In this document: piece by piece, positions 15,147 through 27,086 of the stretch
How the letters are laid out: every line of letters starts with the position of its first letter
How positions within the stretch are numbered: position 1 is the stretch's first letter
Notes under the pieces: model-generated
The model's database searches: none
Told to the model about the DNA's origin: nothing
What the model saw: only the letters and a program-made list of their open reading frames with translations
Made by a program: the position numbers and the translations under genes
NCBI GenBank assembly: GCA_009103225.1
Contig: RHPI01000810.1
Span: forward strand, 239,498 to 303,497
Direction: 5' to 3'
DNA: 64,000 nt
Source of the DNA: Chlorokybus atmophyticus
Taxonomy: Eukaryota; Streptophyta; Chlorokybophyceae; Chlorokybales; Chlorokybaceae

Positions 15147-18100
15147 CTATGTCACCCAATTCATCAGGGGTGCCCGAACACCAGTTCTTACAAGTACATG
15201 GCCCGTTCTATCTGTCGGGCTGGGCGGATCAGCTACTAATGCAGCACGGTATGCAGCACCAGCAGGACCCAACGCCGTCAATAGCGCCTTATAATGAGCG
15301 ACAAGCTGCTGCCTTGCAATCAACTTTGGCCCCCCAAGTTGCGGCTGCAGCTGAGCCGCAATGACAGCCTCCTGCACAACGCGCACGCTGCTCAACACGC
15401 ACTGACGTTCCCTGAAGCCAAGCGTGCTTATTCGGCCCAGCAGCCGCATCGCCGTTGCAGCCAGCGCGCCAGCATCTGAGGAAGGAGGAAGCAATGGGTG
15501 TGCATGCGCTCCAAACAGCCGACGGGACTTCATGACAAGCATCTCAAAGTTTGGAGGAGGGGAGATTGTGCGCATCGTCAGCTCGAACAGCTTCCGTATG
15601 GCATCAATCGCGTTCCTGTCTGCGGCGAGCAGGTTGGCGCGCTGCTGCATCCCTGCCTCCGTGTGTGGTGCCGACAAAAGCCAGCAGCTGATGTGGCAGA
15701 TGTTGCCAGTACATGTGTGCACTAGCGCGTCGACCAATGCGCAGCGCAAGCCAGCCCTCCAGCCCAGGACTAGTTGTGGAAAGCGGCCCAGCAGATACAG
15801 CACCTCCCCGTAAAACGTATAGATGCTCACTTTCACACTCATCAGATCAGGCAGCTCACTGTGTGTGCTGATGGCGCGCGATAGCTTCAACAGCGGGGTC
15901 AGCACTGGTGGCAACAGGTTCTGAAAACAGTCTGCCAGACTTTTGGAGTAGTTCATCGCCGTCAACGATGTGGCATCTCCGCGTTCAGAAACTATGCAAT
16001 GTCCTCCATTGAGTTCCACGAGGGCAGGTACAGCAATACTTGTTGGGCAAACCGGCAGGATGATTGCATGGAGAAGCTTCACGCCAAGACTGGCTGCAAG
16101 CTCAAGGCCATCCTGCAAACACCAGCAGTTGGCACATTATACACCACACATGCTGGATGGACAGACACACAGCTTGTGGCTGTCTGGGAAACAAGGCGAG
16201 AGACAGAACACAGTTTGTAGCAGCAATTGATTGCGATAGTGACATGGGAGGCATTGACCGGCGGCATGACAACCAGTTGCATGCTGCCACTGACCCTTTC
16301 ACAGCACTGATTGATGTATGTGGGTAGCACAATGGATGTAGTGAACTTTGCCAGCGGCTTCATTCCTGTACCAGACGCTGCACTCGGCAATTGCCGATCC
16401 AGCACAAACGTTGATGCGAGCTGGCGAAGCTTGGAAGTTGCCTGGATACAAACAGCGCATCAGGACAAGCTGCATGTACTGCAAAGCCCAGCAGGTGCTC
16501 AAACATCAGCAAAAGCCACCACGCAAACCAACTGCTCAGTCCACAAGCACAGCGCAGGACAGATATGTGCTACAACACCTGACAATGACTTACTGGTACA
16601 GCCCCACTGCAGTGCGCTGCCGTGAATTCTACTGTCCTGTGCAACAGATGAACCAATGCTTGCAAGCAGAGCTCGTCGCGTGTGCAGTCTAGTGCAGCCA
16701 GCGCGTGCACGACCTGTTGTGCATCCAAGGATTCTTGTTGCACTTCAAACACGCTTGCAGAGAAGTACAACTGCAGGAACGACTGTAGCTGCGCTTCTGT
16801 AGCCGAGTCGCGCTTGCTGACAAAGAGACTACTGCAGCAGCATAGAGTAGAGGCTATAACTGATGTGCAGAGCTCGCCATAGAGGGCAATGCAGTCGGAT
16901 CGCAGTGTCCTCGGGTTGCGCCAACAGTGTTGCATGGTCACAGCTAGCACTGCCAGTGCAGTCTTCCAGAACTGAAACAGTGCAGAGTTGCGAGCTTGAC
17001 CTCGTACAGTGCTGCCTATGTTAAGCAGAACCTTGCGCACACAAGCAATGCGCCATCGGACGCAGTCCACGGTCAAAGTTTGAAGAACTTCGCTGAAACT
17101 GGTTGGCGAGGACACGCCATCAAAGTAGTTGGGACAGATGTGTTGGAGCTGATCTGTTAACAACACCTGGCAGGTTTGTTGAGAATCCGCCATCAACAAG
17201 AGCCAGATGGCAACAAGTTGGCTTTGCGTTGAAGACTCCGCATTCGGCAAATCCCGCAATGACAGCGCCCTCGTAAGCAATGCGCCCGGTACATGGCGTG
17301 CATGCCAGTGTTCAGACCTGCACCACTGTGTAGTGCTCCCAAATATCTGCGTGAAGTGCTCCCAAGTGCGCAAGTTGGCGCGCAGCAGCAAGGACCATGC
17401 CTGAGCAGCTGTCTCCAGGCAGTCGTTGGCTAGAGTGATGCCTGCTGTGTTGCTGGTACTAGCGTGCACAGTAGCATGGTGCAGCATCTCGCCAAGGTGC
17501 ATGATAATGTTGCTTTCTATAGCTTTGGCGAATTGTTTCTGTATGGCACAAACTTGCAGTCAGTCCATGAGTTATGGGCAGAACTGCATCATAAGCTCTG
17601 ATGCAGCTTATGATCTCACGACAATTGTCCAACGGCATCACTTACCTGTATTTGGTCAGCGAGCACCTGCTGTTCAATGTCAGCAAGATCATCAGCCGAG
17701 TCCTGCATCTCTTGTGGTGCGTGGGGCTGTACTTGGTGTGCACACTTCAAGATGGCATTTAGAGTCTCAAGAATACTCTGGCGAATAGCATGGTGCCCCG
17801 TCACGTGCATTTTTATCAAATTCCCAAACCCTTCCGTCAAGAAGCAGTGAGCGTTGAGAGCCGCATTGCTCCCAACCTTGGCCACATTCTGCCGTATCTC
17901 ATCCAACAGCACAGTACCCTGCAAGCAAGACAACAGCTTTGAGTCCCCAAATTATAACCAGTTGGGACAGTGTGAGAGAGAACTCTACCAAGGTGTTCCC
18001 ATGCTGTTGGTCAGTGGTGCTGAAGAAGGTGTGAAGTGTGCCGCCGTGTTCTTGCAGATCACTCTCAAGCAAAGGTCTCCCTAATTCCAAGGTTTTATTG

Positions 18101-20744
18101 AAGATGTCCTCCAGCAAGCCATCCACCTCTGCTGCCACCTTCTGCACCAAGGCTTCACCCATCGCGTTCGGCTGTGGCACTTGGCCAAACAGCAAGATGG
18201 CGCGCAGTACCACACGTTGCACCTGGCACGAGCAAACGCAGATTGTTGGAGGTACGTCAGCTTATTGTATTTGTGCCAGGGAAGAGCACACGTTAATTGG
18301 CACGAGAAAGTTTTGATTGGACATGGTAACTCACGTCATGGTGGATGCGCGGAAGTGAAGTCAGCATAGCACATAGTCGCTTAAGAAGGCCACCTGGCGA
18401 ACGTGGTCAGACCCAACACATGGTCGATTAATGTTGGAATCGCTCCAATCCACCGCGCAGCGTTCTGCGTCATGACAACACTTACCATGTTGCTCTGCAG
18501 GCAAGACGCGGGCCAATACAAGGATCAGCTGTACTGAATGCCGCAAACTTGCCAGAAGACATGACAAGTAGGCATCTCTGGAGGTGTTGGGAGCTGCACC
18601 TAGTTCAACTGATGGCATAACCATGTTGAGCAACTTGGATGCCTCACTCACCACCTGCACCACAGCAAGGGGGTTTGCATCGCATCTCTCATGTTCTTGT
18701 GAATTGAACACCAACCAGCATGATACCTTGGCCAATGTACGCGGATGCTTTGACGTGAAGTGCAGATAAATGATGCGCAGGATTGTATGGCACGGCGGTT
18801 CTGACGGCGGCACAGGTGCTAGCAGAGTTTGCTCATCGTGAATGCCTGCACGCAGAGTGCCATGCCGTTACTGCGCATGGAAAACAGATCAAAAGGGTGC
18901 TATGCTCGTACCTGAAAGAAAGGGCGCGAAGTCTGCACAGCAACTCCATGCGCGCTGTGTTGGTCTAGAAGCATCCTGCTTGCATGCGTTCTGCAGCTGT
19001 TTCCATAATAGGACTGGCACCTTGAAACCAAACATAAACACTGTCACACTAGTGGGATTTTGAGCTGACCATGTGCAATCAGCACCATGCTCAACATAAG
19101 CTGGTACACTGATGACATGTACCTCAATGTCTGTTGGGAAGCAACGCATTAGAGCCAAGCAACGCTGCAGAATGATGCGAGCTCGCCCCTGCTCAGAATT
19201 CCACTCTGCACCTCGCAGCCACCCTTGTATGCTCATAGCCATTGGCTTTGTGCCGTTGAGCTTGACAAACAGAGGGCGCACAGTCAGCATGCGCACGGCG
19301 ATGCGCCATGGTGCGGATGATGGCTCCGCTCCCGAGCTTGTAGTAGCATCAGTTTGCAACTGCAGGCATGCTGCGAGTAGCAGAGCTGCCCAGCCTCGCT
19401 CTGCATGATCCTCGGTTTCTGTTGCTGCCCTTTTTACACACGCATGCAACTGATCCCAGAACATACTTCCATTGAAGCACGCAGAGTCATGATAAGCCTT
19501 CAACTGCACCCATAACGGTGCAAAAGGCTGCTGACTGAATGTCGCATGCGAGCTGTGACTGATCTTTGGAGCGAGCAGGCATGTTGCAGGCTCTGCACTA
19601 ATGGCTTCAAACAGTTCTTCCAGTACACACCCAACGTACGTGTCTCCTGCAGCTTTCAAGTTCCCTTCCAGGACCAGCTTCAGCACACGATCGTATGTGC
19701 ATTCTGTAGCAACTGGTTGATTATTTCGGGCTTCCCCAACAGGACACCTGGCTTGAAGGAGTTGAAACCAGTTGACTGCGTGCCAGCAGATCATGAGATG
19801 AACCCTGATGCTGACACTGAAGCTTGAAGGCTGATCACTTGCCGTGGGATATTCAACCGTGGTTGTGCTTGTCAATGCAGACGACAATGGGCCCAGCTCC
19901 GCATGCACAGCGGCTAGCATTCTCGCCAAAGCCTCTGTGAACTGCGACTGCAGCTGTGGTTGAGTTGCTCTGGGAAGCAAGTGGTACACTTGCATGGTTA
20001 TGAACTCAAGGAGCTGCTTGAAGGCCTTCACTGGCTCCTGCACAACAGCATCTTGCAATGACATGAATGGCACGACAGCCAGTCGCAGCACATGCATGGC
20101 GCCATGCGCTTTTGTAACTAATCCCAAACAGCAATAGCCAGAACTTGCAGACACCACACCTCTGCATTGGAGCTTTCCATGTGGATGCTGCCCAACTCAA
20201 CAAGTCTCCATAACCTGTACAAGCCAAACGCATCAAGCCAGGCCACTGCAGTCAGCTACCGCAAGACAGAAGGCATAGCCATAGCCACAGAATGCCACCT
20301 TAATCTGTTTAACATGGCAGCTGTCAAGGTTTGGAACTCCGTTTGCCCCAGTAGTAACTTGTTGAGGAATGCATGTCCATAAAACCGCGTAGACGCAATT
20401 GTCTTCAATGGTGGAGATGTCTCACCGAGTGGCTGCTTACAGCCAATACACCAGTCAGATTCTTCACAGCCGGTCAACATACCATGCTGTGACGGAAGGA
20501 CTGAAGGCACCTCATTGGGGGCAAGGCAACCAGCTTGTGCTGTCGCCAACAATGACGTCAGCTCGTTGCACACCCTCCAGGGCAACTGTCGTGGTGTCGT
20601 AGCTGCTGCGGCCGTAGCTGCTGTAGCTGCTGCTGTGCAATGACTGGACACGAAATCCGCTTGCGAGTCACCAACGGTGTTGAAGGTTTGCCTCGGTTCT
20701 TGCAAGGGTGCCTGCATGCCTGACAACTCTTCTGCACCTGGCAT
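15147..20744 (-). CDS. Large alpha-helical protein, possibly MMS22-like (weak assignment)
   Basis: A series of long minus-strand open stretches with consistent character: 20744-20256, 20157-18889, 18813-18361, 18222-17899, 17933-17616, 17502-16570 and 16118-15147. Together they would encode roughly 1300-1500 residues, rich in Leu, Ala, Gln, Cys and Trp and in amphipathic helices, as in HEAT-like proteins. Segments such as PLWVQLKAYHDSACFNGSMF, AWSLLLRANLRTWEHFTQIF and the C-terminal LVAHYKALLTALGPAGAAYR recall MMS22L, a partner of TONSL in replication-fork repair, in size and texture. I cannot align a signature motif, so exportins or nucleoporins remain possible. The stop at 15147-15149 closes the last exon. 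Intron boundaries were not resolved and the 5' end may extend beyond 20744. It converges on the kinase gene. Confidence 0.5.
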
Positions 20745-21171
20745 AAACTATGCAAGTCAGCGAAAGCATTGCAAGCAGGACAAGTGACAGCATTGCAACG
20801 CAGGACAAGTGAAAGCAATGCAAAGCAGGACAGTTATCAGACCTGCGGCCTCATTGCGAGAAGCGCGTGCAGCTCCTTGTACAAACTGGGCTGTGCGCCT
20901 TTCAGTCAACGTAGTCTGCCTTGCATGCACCAATCTGCGCGGGCGCTTCTGGTTGGGTTGGTCGCTGGTGTCCAACCAGTCGCCCAAAGAGTCCCTTCGC
21001 TGCTCTTTTTTCCTTGACTTCTGACGGCCATTGCACTGTCTGCAGATTGCATGTGCCTGATGGAGTGTGCTTGGCCTGTGCACGTGTTTGTGGTTGTTGG
21101 GGACAGCTGCATCGTGCTGGCGTTGCCGAGAAGCCGTGACCCCTCCTTCTGCACAGGAGGAAGGAGACTAA

Positions 21172-21450
21172 GCATACTTGTGCTGTTTTTTGGGCCACAT
21201 TGATGCATCCGCATGGTTGTTATGGACGATTGTTTGCAAATAAACATGGATGTTGTGCACAATCCACAAGGTTTAACAACGAAGCTGGACATCATAAGCC
21301 CACCTTGACGGCATACCTGTGCTGTTTTTTGGGCCACAGTGATGCATCCACATGGTTGTTATGGACGATTTGTTTGCACATAAACATGGATGTGTTGTGC
21401 ACAATCCACAAGGTTAACAACGAAGCTGGACATCATTAGCCCACCTTGAC
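21172..21450. repeat. Tandem duplication, two copies of about 139 bp
   Basis: Copy 1 (21172-21310) and copy 2 (21311-21450) both begin GCATAC(T/C)TGTGCTG and end CCCACCTTGAC. They differ at a handful of positions, such as CACATTGATG versus CACAGTGATG, plus single-base indels. The duplication lies between the helical-protein gene and the serine-rich minus-strand frame. On the minus strand each copy carries a similar short reading frame (QGGLMMSSFVV), so an exon or UTR may be duplicated. Confidence 0.9.
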
Positions 21451-21584
21451 AAGCAGCGACGTGGCTCCTTTCTTGAAGAGGCACAGATGGAGACTCTAAT
21501 TCATAACATCTAAACAACACAAACAACGTCAACCACACGCCAACGGAAGACATGAATGCAGGCTTTGCTGTCACCATACCTACA

Positions 21585-22319
21585 ACGAGGGAGCCGGCGG
21601 ACAGGCTTGTGGGACTCGGGGGAATCCATGCTTGCATACTGATCAGTTTCTACAGAGTCCTCGCTGTTGCTCGTAATCGTGACGACTGGGATTGCCATTG
21701 CCGGCAAGCTCGGAGACTCTCCACCCCACTGCGCATCATTCCCATCGCCTTCTTCTGGTCTCCCTGGCGATGGACTCCACAACGGTTTCGCTAACAGGGG
21801 GCTCACTTGTTCAACTGCAACTGCATTTGCTGTCTGATGAAACCCAATGGACAGGTGCGGGGAGCCTATGCTGCATGCTGTCTGTTGTGCCTTGTGATGT
21901 GCTTTCGGCAAGGGCCGCGCCGGGGATTGGCAGGCAGTGTCCAATGGATTACGAAGGGAGTCCAAACCATCTGCAGAGATGTTTGGGCTAGACAACACCT
22001 GTGTCGATGTGGTGAACCCTGCTGAGCGTCTTGCCTGTGCAACTTGAGGGTGCCGCAACCTTCGGCGCACATTTTGAGACAATAACATAGTCGGCCTCGA
22101 CTCAAAGCCGTCTGAAGTGTGCTGATTGTCGTTGGCTTCATCCTGGCTTGAGGAGCTGCAGCTGTCTTCAACAAAATCCTCATAACCACTCGCTGCGTTG
22201 GCTGTTTGATGCCAAGCTGCCTCACGGGAGACACCCAGCTGCAAACCATCACTGTCGGACTCCGTGTCTTGAACGCTTTCACCATCAGAAGAGACTGTAC
22301 CCGCACTCAGTTCTGCCAC
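21585..22319 (-). CDS. Serine-rich acidic hypothetical protein (or 5' exon of the downstream minus-strand gene)
   Basis: A minus-strand frame starts at 22319 (MAELSAGTVSSDGESVQDTE...) and runs about 245 residues to a plausible 5' splice site (TGTAG/GTATGG) near 21583. Continuing to the frame stop at 21510 is also possible. The composition is Ser, Asp, Glu and Gln rich with stretches such as SCSSSSQDEAND and VVTITSNSEDSVETD, typical of a disordered, phosphorylatable region. No domain is recognised. Its orientation and place upstream of the large helical-protein gene mean it may be the N-terminal exon of that gene rather than a separate one. Confidence 0.4.
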
Positions 22320-23349
22320 ACAGCATGCAGCATGGATGAGCTAAGACTGCACATAGCGTCAACGTTGTGCATGCAACTGAGCATAGGCCGCTGTCACGCA
22401 TGAAGGTACTGGTGGTCGCAAGAAGCTGGCTTTACCATGCTAATATCATACTGTTAGCACTAGTGCAATAACTCCCAAGTTCTATATTGCAGAGATAGCC
22501 ATAACGGCAAAGTTCCACAGGTCACCTAGCATACAGACTGCCTATTCGCTATGTGTACTATGTATCATCTACCCTAGGCTGTATGTACGTCTCCGTTGTC
22601 GTGGTCAGTGCAAAGCGAAATGGAGCTCATCACTTGACATGTACGACCCTCGGACACTTCCTTGTAAGATCTACGCACTCAAAGCTTTGACAGCCGTGTC
22701 CTGGCTGCAAGAATGTCCGCCAGCCACCAACGCTGCGCATGCAATTGCAGACATTGAAAGCGTTGACAAGGTTGGAGGCGGTGGTGTAAAGCCTAAGTTA
22801 CGTGCTTAGTGCCAGGATTCGACCCTAACGGCTGTAACAGGGGTATAACAGGCGTAAAGGGCAATGCAGAACAGTGGCCATCAAGGCAATGCGGCTCATG
22901 CTCGGCTTAAGGTGAGGAAACGCGTAACACATGATAATGCACCAACGCCTGTCGAGCGTGTTGAGCAAAAGGGCCTTGCATGGTTGCGTAGCCTAGCTCT
23001 AACTGCATGTTCCACAAAAGTTGTCAACCTGCTTAGCCAAAGCTCGTACCATACTCGACTTGCTGGCGCGGCCGCACAAACACAAACGCCTCGCCTCCCT
23101 TCATCCGTAGCGCGACATGCTTCCGTCCTCTCACTCCCCCTCCTCCCGCTCCGGCTCTTCCTCCTCCTCCTCCTCCTCCTCCTGCTCCGGCTCCTGCTAC
23201 TCCACCTCATCCGCCGCCGCCGCTGCTGCAGCAGCAAGCAAACTGCGCGTAGCAGAAGTTAGTGTTGGCGGGAAGAATGCTAACAGCAGGCATGCTGGCA
23301 GCTGCTTCATTCATGTGCTTTGAGGCTTGCTTTGGCAGTGAGGGTGTCC
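22320..23349. other. Divergent intergenic region with a pyrimidine-rich tract
   Basis: It separates the minus-strand serine-rich frame from the + strand GPI8 gene and probably holds both promoters. A (CTC)/(TCC)-rich tract at about 23125-23215 merges into a (GCC)/(GCT) tract. The polyleucine and polyserine frames across it are repeat artefacts. Confidence 0.5.
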
Positions 23350-25981
23350 ATGATGGCGGCAAGGGCGGCGGCGCAATGGGTTTTGTTGCTGGCGGCGGCG
23401 TGTGTCGTATGGCACGTCGGGTTGCTGCGTGCGAATGCATTCCCCGCAATTGGTCCGGCTGTTTTGGGAGGTAGCAGGTCGCACACCAACAACTGGGCAG
23501 TGCTGGTGTGCACGTCCCGCTTCTGGTAGGTGCGAGTGCTGCTCGCTTCACTTTGGACCAACTTTGGATGATGGTCGTAGCACATGCGTTGCACGAACCG
23601 ACTGTGCTGTCTGTTCGTATTTTTCCAGGTTCAATTACCGTCATGTCGCCAATACGCTCTCCATGTACAGGCAAGCCCTTCCTATCAAGATCTCATTGCC
23701 ATTATGCACTCGTGACAGCGGGTTGGTACAGAAGTGGGGTATGGCGAAGGGATTGAGCATTAGGGTTTTGTTTGCTTGTGCGCTCACCGTGGGCATGGGT
23801 ACATGCTCAGTATCGGTTGTTCGATGTTCCTGCGCTGTGATCTGATTGGCGGCTTGCGCTAAGGAGACTGTAGCATACAGGCATGCACATGCACACATGC
23901 GCACGCATACATGGGCATGCGCGTACACAGACATGCACTCATGTGCTCCCGCACACGTGCGCACACGCGCGAGCCCAGCCTGTATGGCACCTGACCTTTT
24001 GTTTTCTCTTGGGCAGACGTGTACGCGTGCATGCGTACGTGCATACATCGACGTGGATATGTGTTTAATGTGCGGGTGCTTGAGCAATCTAGTTACAAAC
24101 TTGGCTGCATTGCAGAACGGTTAAGCGTCTTGGTATACCAGATAGCCGCATCATCTTGATGTTGGCGGATGACATTGCCTGCAACCCTCGCAACAGCTTC
24201 CCAGCGCAAGTGCGCAACAATAACGACCCAGCCAGGCGCCTCAATGTCTACGGCGCCAATGTAGAGGTGAGTGTTCGAGCAGTTATGAAACAGTTATGAA
24301 ATGTAGAGGTGAGTGTTCGAGCAGTTATGAAACAGTGTGCTGTGTCACGATATATTGGTCCATGATGGTTAACACTCCAACTGCAATCACGATGAGAATG
24401 CGTGAGCACTGACTTGTCATATCGTACTTATGCATGGTGTGCTGACGGGTGTTTGGCGACACAGTGACCCTGTGGTTGGCGCCAAGCAGGTGGACTATCG
24501 CGGTTATGAAGTCACAGTTGAAAACTTTCTCAGAGTGCTGACAGGGCGCCACGCACCTGAGGTTGTATTTACACAAGCAGTTTAACTGCCGAATGTTGTT
24601 TAAGAGTTCGTTGAGTTCTTTTTCGATGCTGTAATCATTGGTTGACAATGCTGATAGTGGCCTGTTGTTATTTCCAGGTCCCGCGCTCAAAGCAATTGTT
24701 GACCGACAGCAGCAGCAACATTCTAGTGTACCTCACCGGCCATGGCGGTGCTGATTTCCTCAAGTTTCAAGATGCGGAGGAGATTCATGCGCAGGACATT
24801 GCCGATGCCTTTGCCCAGATGTATAAGAAGCGCAGGTAGCCAGCATGCTGCTGACGCAACACGCATCCTTCCCACATGCGCATGCATGCTTGATTCATGC
24901 AATTGTCACTCTCGTGTAAACTGTCTTCCAACAGGTACAACGAAGTGCTCTTCATATCTGACACCTGCCAAGCAGCATCACTGTACACAAAGGCAGGGCT
25001 TTTGAACAAGTATCTTATGTGTAAAGCCTTTTCATGATGCACACTTCGTTTGCCTCCATCCACAGCGCTGAGCCCAGTTGACATGCAGATTTCAAGCCCT
25101 GGCATCTTGGCAATGGCGAGCAGTAAACTTGGAGAAAACTCGTATTCCTATCATGCTGATCCCGAGGTATGCAGTTCATCTTGTGCTCGTTAGCAGAATT
25201 TGGCTAGTATGCCGTAAAAAGATATGTTGCTCTTCGCGTACCAGAGCATTAGCGTGTGTGCGAGTATGTGTTGATGGTCAGTCTCCGTAGCTGCAGCAGC
25301 TTATGATCATCAAAGATCGTTGTTAATCATTGCTTAGCTGTGTAGATGCACTACACAAGGTACCAGCACCCTGAGCCTTCCACTGACTGCGTGTGTACAG
25401 ACTGGAGTATCAGTGATCGATCGCTGGACATTAGCAACATTGGAGTTCTTTGAACATGTTGCTATTGATAGCAGGACCACCATGCACAGGTCGGTGCCTA
25501 TGCATATATTCAGCCACACAGCGCAAGGTTCTGGCACGTCTCTAGCGACTGACAGTTGTACCTGCCCAGGCTCCTGACAAGCTACAACCCAGATGTTGTG
25601 ATGTCAACGCTTCAGTACCGGACCGATCTCTTCCAAAGACCTGTTGCGAAGACGATGGTGACAGATTTTTTCGGTTCCATGACGGCTGCGCAGTACACAA
25701 ACGAAGCGTATCCGTCTTTTCAGGGTGCACGCAGCTCCGCGAAGGTTTGCAGCTCCAGAGAAGTCAGTTCAGAGAGCTCTCATGCCTTCAATGCGACCCA
25801 ACTGTCCAGTCCAACCACAACTGCCAGCCGGAGAGCAATCGCACCTCTTCAGAACGCGTACGACACTCCAGTGCTGGCCGGAGTGCTTTTGCTAGCGGTG
25901 ATTGTCGCGGCTGCATCTCTGCGCAGTAAGCCTTCAAACGATGTAATGCGCAGTGTGACTGTTCCCGCAACCTTACACTAA
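23350..25981 (+). CDS. GPI8: GPI-anchor transamidase catalytic subunit (GPI8/PIG-K, peptidase family C13)
   Basis: A signal-like hydrophobic N-terminus ([17 protein letters not shown]) is followed by [81 protein letters not shown], the catalytic-His segment [18 protein letters not shown] and the catalytic-Cys segment [14 protein letters not shown]. Then come [33 protein letters not shown] and QYRTDLFQR...VTDFFGS. These are diagnostic of GPI8, which cleaves the C-terminal propeptide and attaches the GPI anchor in the ER. A C-terminal hydrophobic helix ([18 protein letters not shown]) precedes the stop, as in animal and yeast forms. Early exons: 23350-23525, 23629-23670, 24116-24266, 24490-24561 and 24678-24835; the next starts at 24935. 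The border after the catalytic-Cys exon is unresolved. The second intron (23671-24115) appears to be GC-AG. Confidence 0.95.
23876..24040. repeat. Alternating purine-pyrimidine tract inside the second GPI8 intron
   Basis: A dense run of CA, TG, GC and AC dinucleotide steps (CATGCACATGCACACATGCG, then GCACACGTGCGCACACGCGC and GTACGCGTGCATGCGTACGT) shows near-continuous purine-pyrimidine alternation, the base pattern favouring Z-DNA and short hairpins. Confidence 0.75.
24258..24335 (+). repeat. Direct duplication (42-bp period) spanning a GPI8 exon end and its 5' splice site
   Basis: AATGTAGAGGTGAGTGTTCG and the following 16 nt occur at 24258-24293 and again at 24300-24335. The duplicated unit includes the end of the third coding exon (24266) and the GTGAGT donor, so the intron contains a second copy of the same donor 42 nt downstream. 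Reading past the first donor meets an in-frame TGA before the second. Confidence 0.9.
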
Positions 25982-26020
25982 GTGCTTAGTAGTGGAGGCT
26001 GCCATGAGGGGTGGCACCGG

Positions 26021-26025
26021 TGTAA
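26021..26025 (+). terminator. TGTAA, candidate polyadenylation signal of GPI8
   Basis: TGTAA occurs 40 nt after the GPI8 stop codon, the same distance as in the FAD oxidoreductase gene and in line with green-algal poly(A) signals. Confidence 0.4.
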
Positions 26026-27086
26026 CAACATTGATGTCTTGGGCATGCTGAAAGAGTGGTACTTGTGGAGCAAGTAATGCATACTGGTTTGTTCCGCACA
26101 CGAGACACTAATTCAGGTGGTCTGACAAGATCACTGGAACTCACTGGTCCGTAAGTTGTGCAGGCTGCAGCGCACTCATTTTTGACACATCCACAGTCTT
26201 GTGTATCGTAAACCTTCGGGCAACACTCTGTGATCAACATAGCTCAGGGAGCACTGAAGGCATGCAACTTAGTACGACGTACATACAGAAGCAATCATAT
26301 CAGCAAGCAGGAAAACAAAACAAACTAACTACCCTTGAACTACATCGTCGTGCTTTCACAAGCAAATCTGCCATCGAAAGTTGCTTGCCACTGGAGCGCC
26401 ACAGCAATTTCTGCCGCACTCGCATGCTGAGAAAGCGGAGCAAGCTCCAGGCCAAGGAGCAGGAGCGCACAAAAAGTAGAGTGCTGCAGCTTCTGCTGCT
26501 AAAGTAACTCTCCGCGGTTTGTCTGGTAGCAGTCGCTGTACTTGTTTTGTAGGCACTTAAACATGGTTGCTGCGTCTATCAGCAGTGAATGGCAAATCTA
26601 TGCTGTTGCTGTCGGCCATAGAAGCATTGTTGAGAGCTGCGCACTGTACTCGTATGCTTGACCCAGCCTCACTCAGCTCGCATTGATTTCGGTTGTCAGT
26701 ATCGCTGCTGCCTGACTGCAAGGCGGTATAGCTCCTCCAACCTGCAGACACAATGTAGCAACTTAAGGCACTGGGAGGTTGTTACTAACTGCAATGCGTG
26801 AGCAGTAAGAAACAAAGAAGCCTGCTAAGGCTTACCCGTTCATGTCGGATATCGGTTCGAGCATGACGCTAACCAGTGTTTGGGCCCATACAGCATGGCC
26901 TTTTGGTCGCTGTGCACTTGAATTCCGGTAGGTGTGGCCGCTGGTTTCAGCTCGGCTGTCTGTCAAGCATCAATCATGGTGTCAGCATTGCCTGGCTGCC
27001 TTGCGCACACACGACAGTACACACATATGCTCTCACCGTGCTGTCCTGGCCGGCTGCAATGGTGACAAACAACTCATGAAAGAGAG
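26026..27086. other. Convergent region between GPI8 and CDT2, unassigned
   Basis: Both flanking genes end here. Short frames exist on the two strands (about 26199-26507 on + and 26557-26751 on -) but none shows a recognisable domain. A small basic protein or UTR sequence cannot be excluded. Confidence 0.4.

Noticed and set aside
22864-23262. Reading frame with a polyleucine/polyserine run
   Set aside because: It is produced by the (CTC)/(TCC) repeat tract; every frame through it is low complexity and no flanking domain supports a gene.
23641-24087. Minus-strand His/Cys/Arg-rich frames over the GPI8 intron
   Set aside because: They arise from the alternating purine-pyrimidine tract and are antisense to a well-supported intron.
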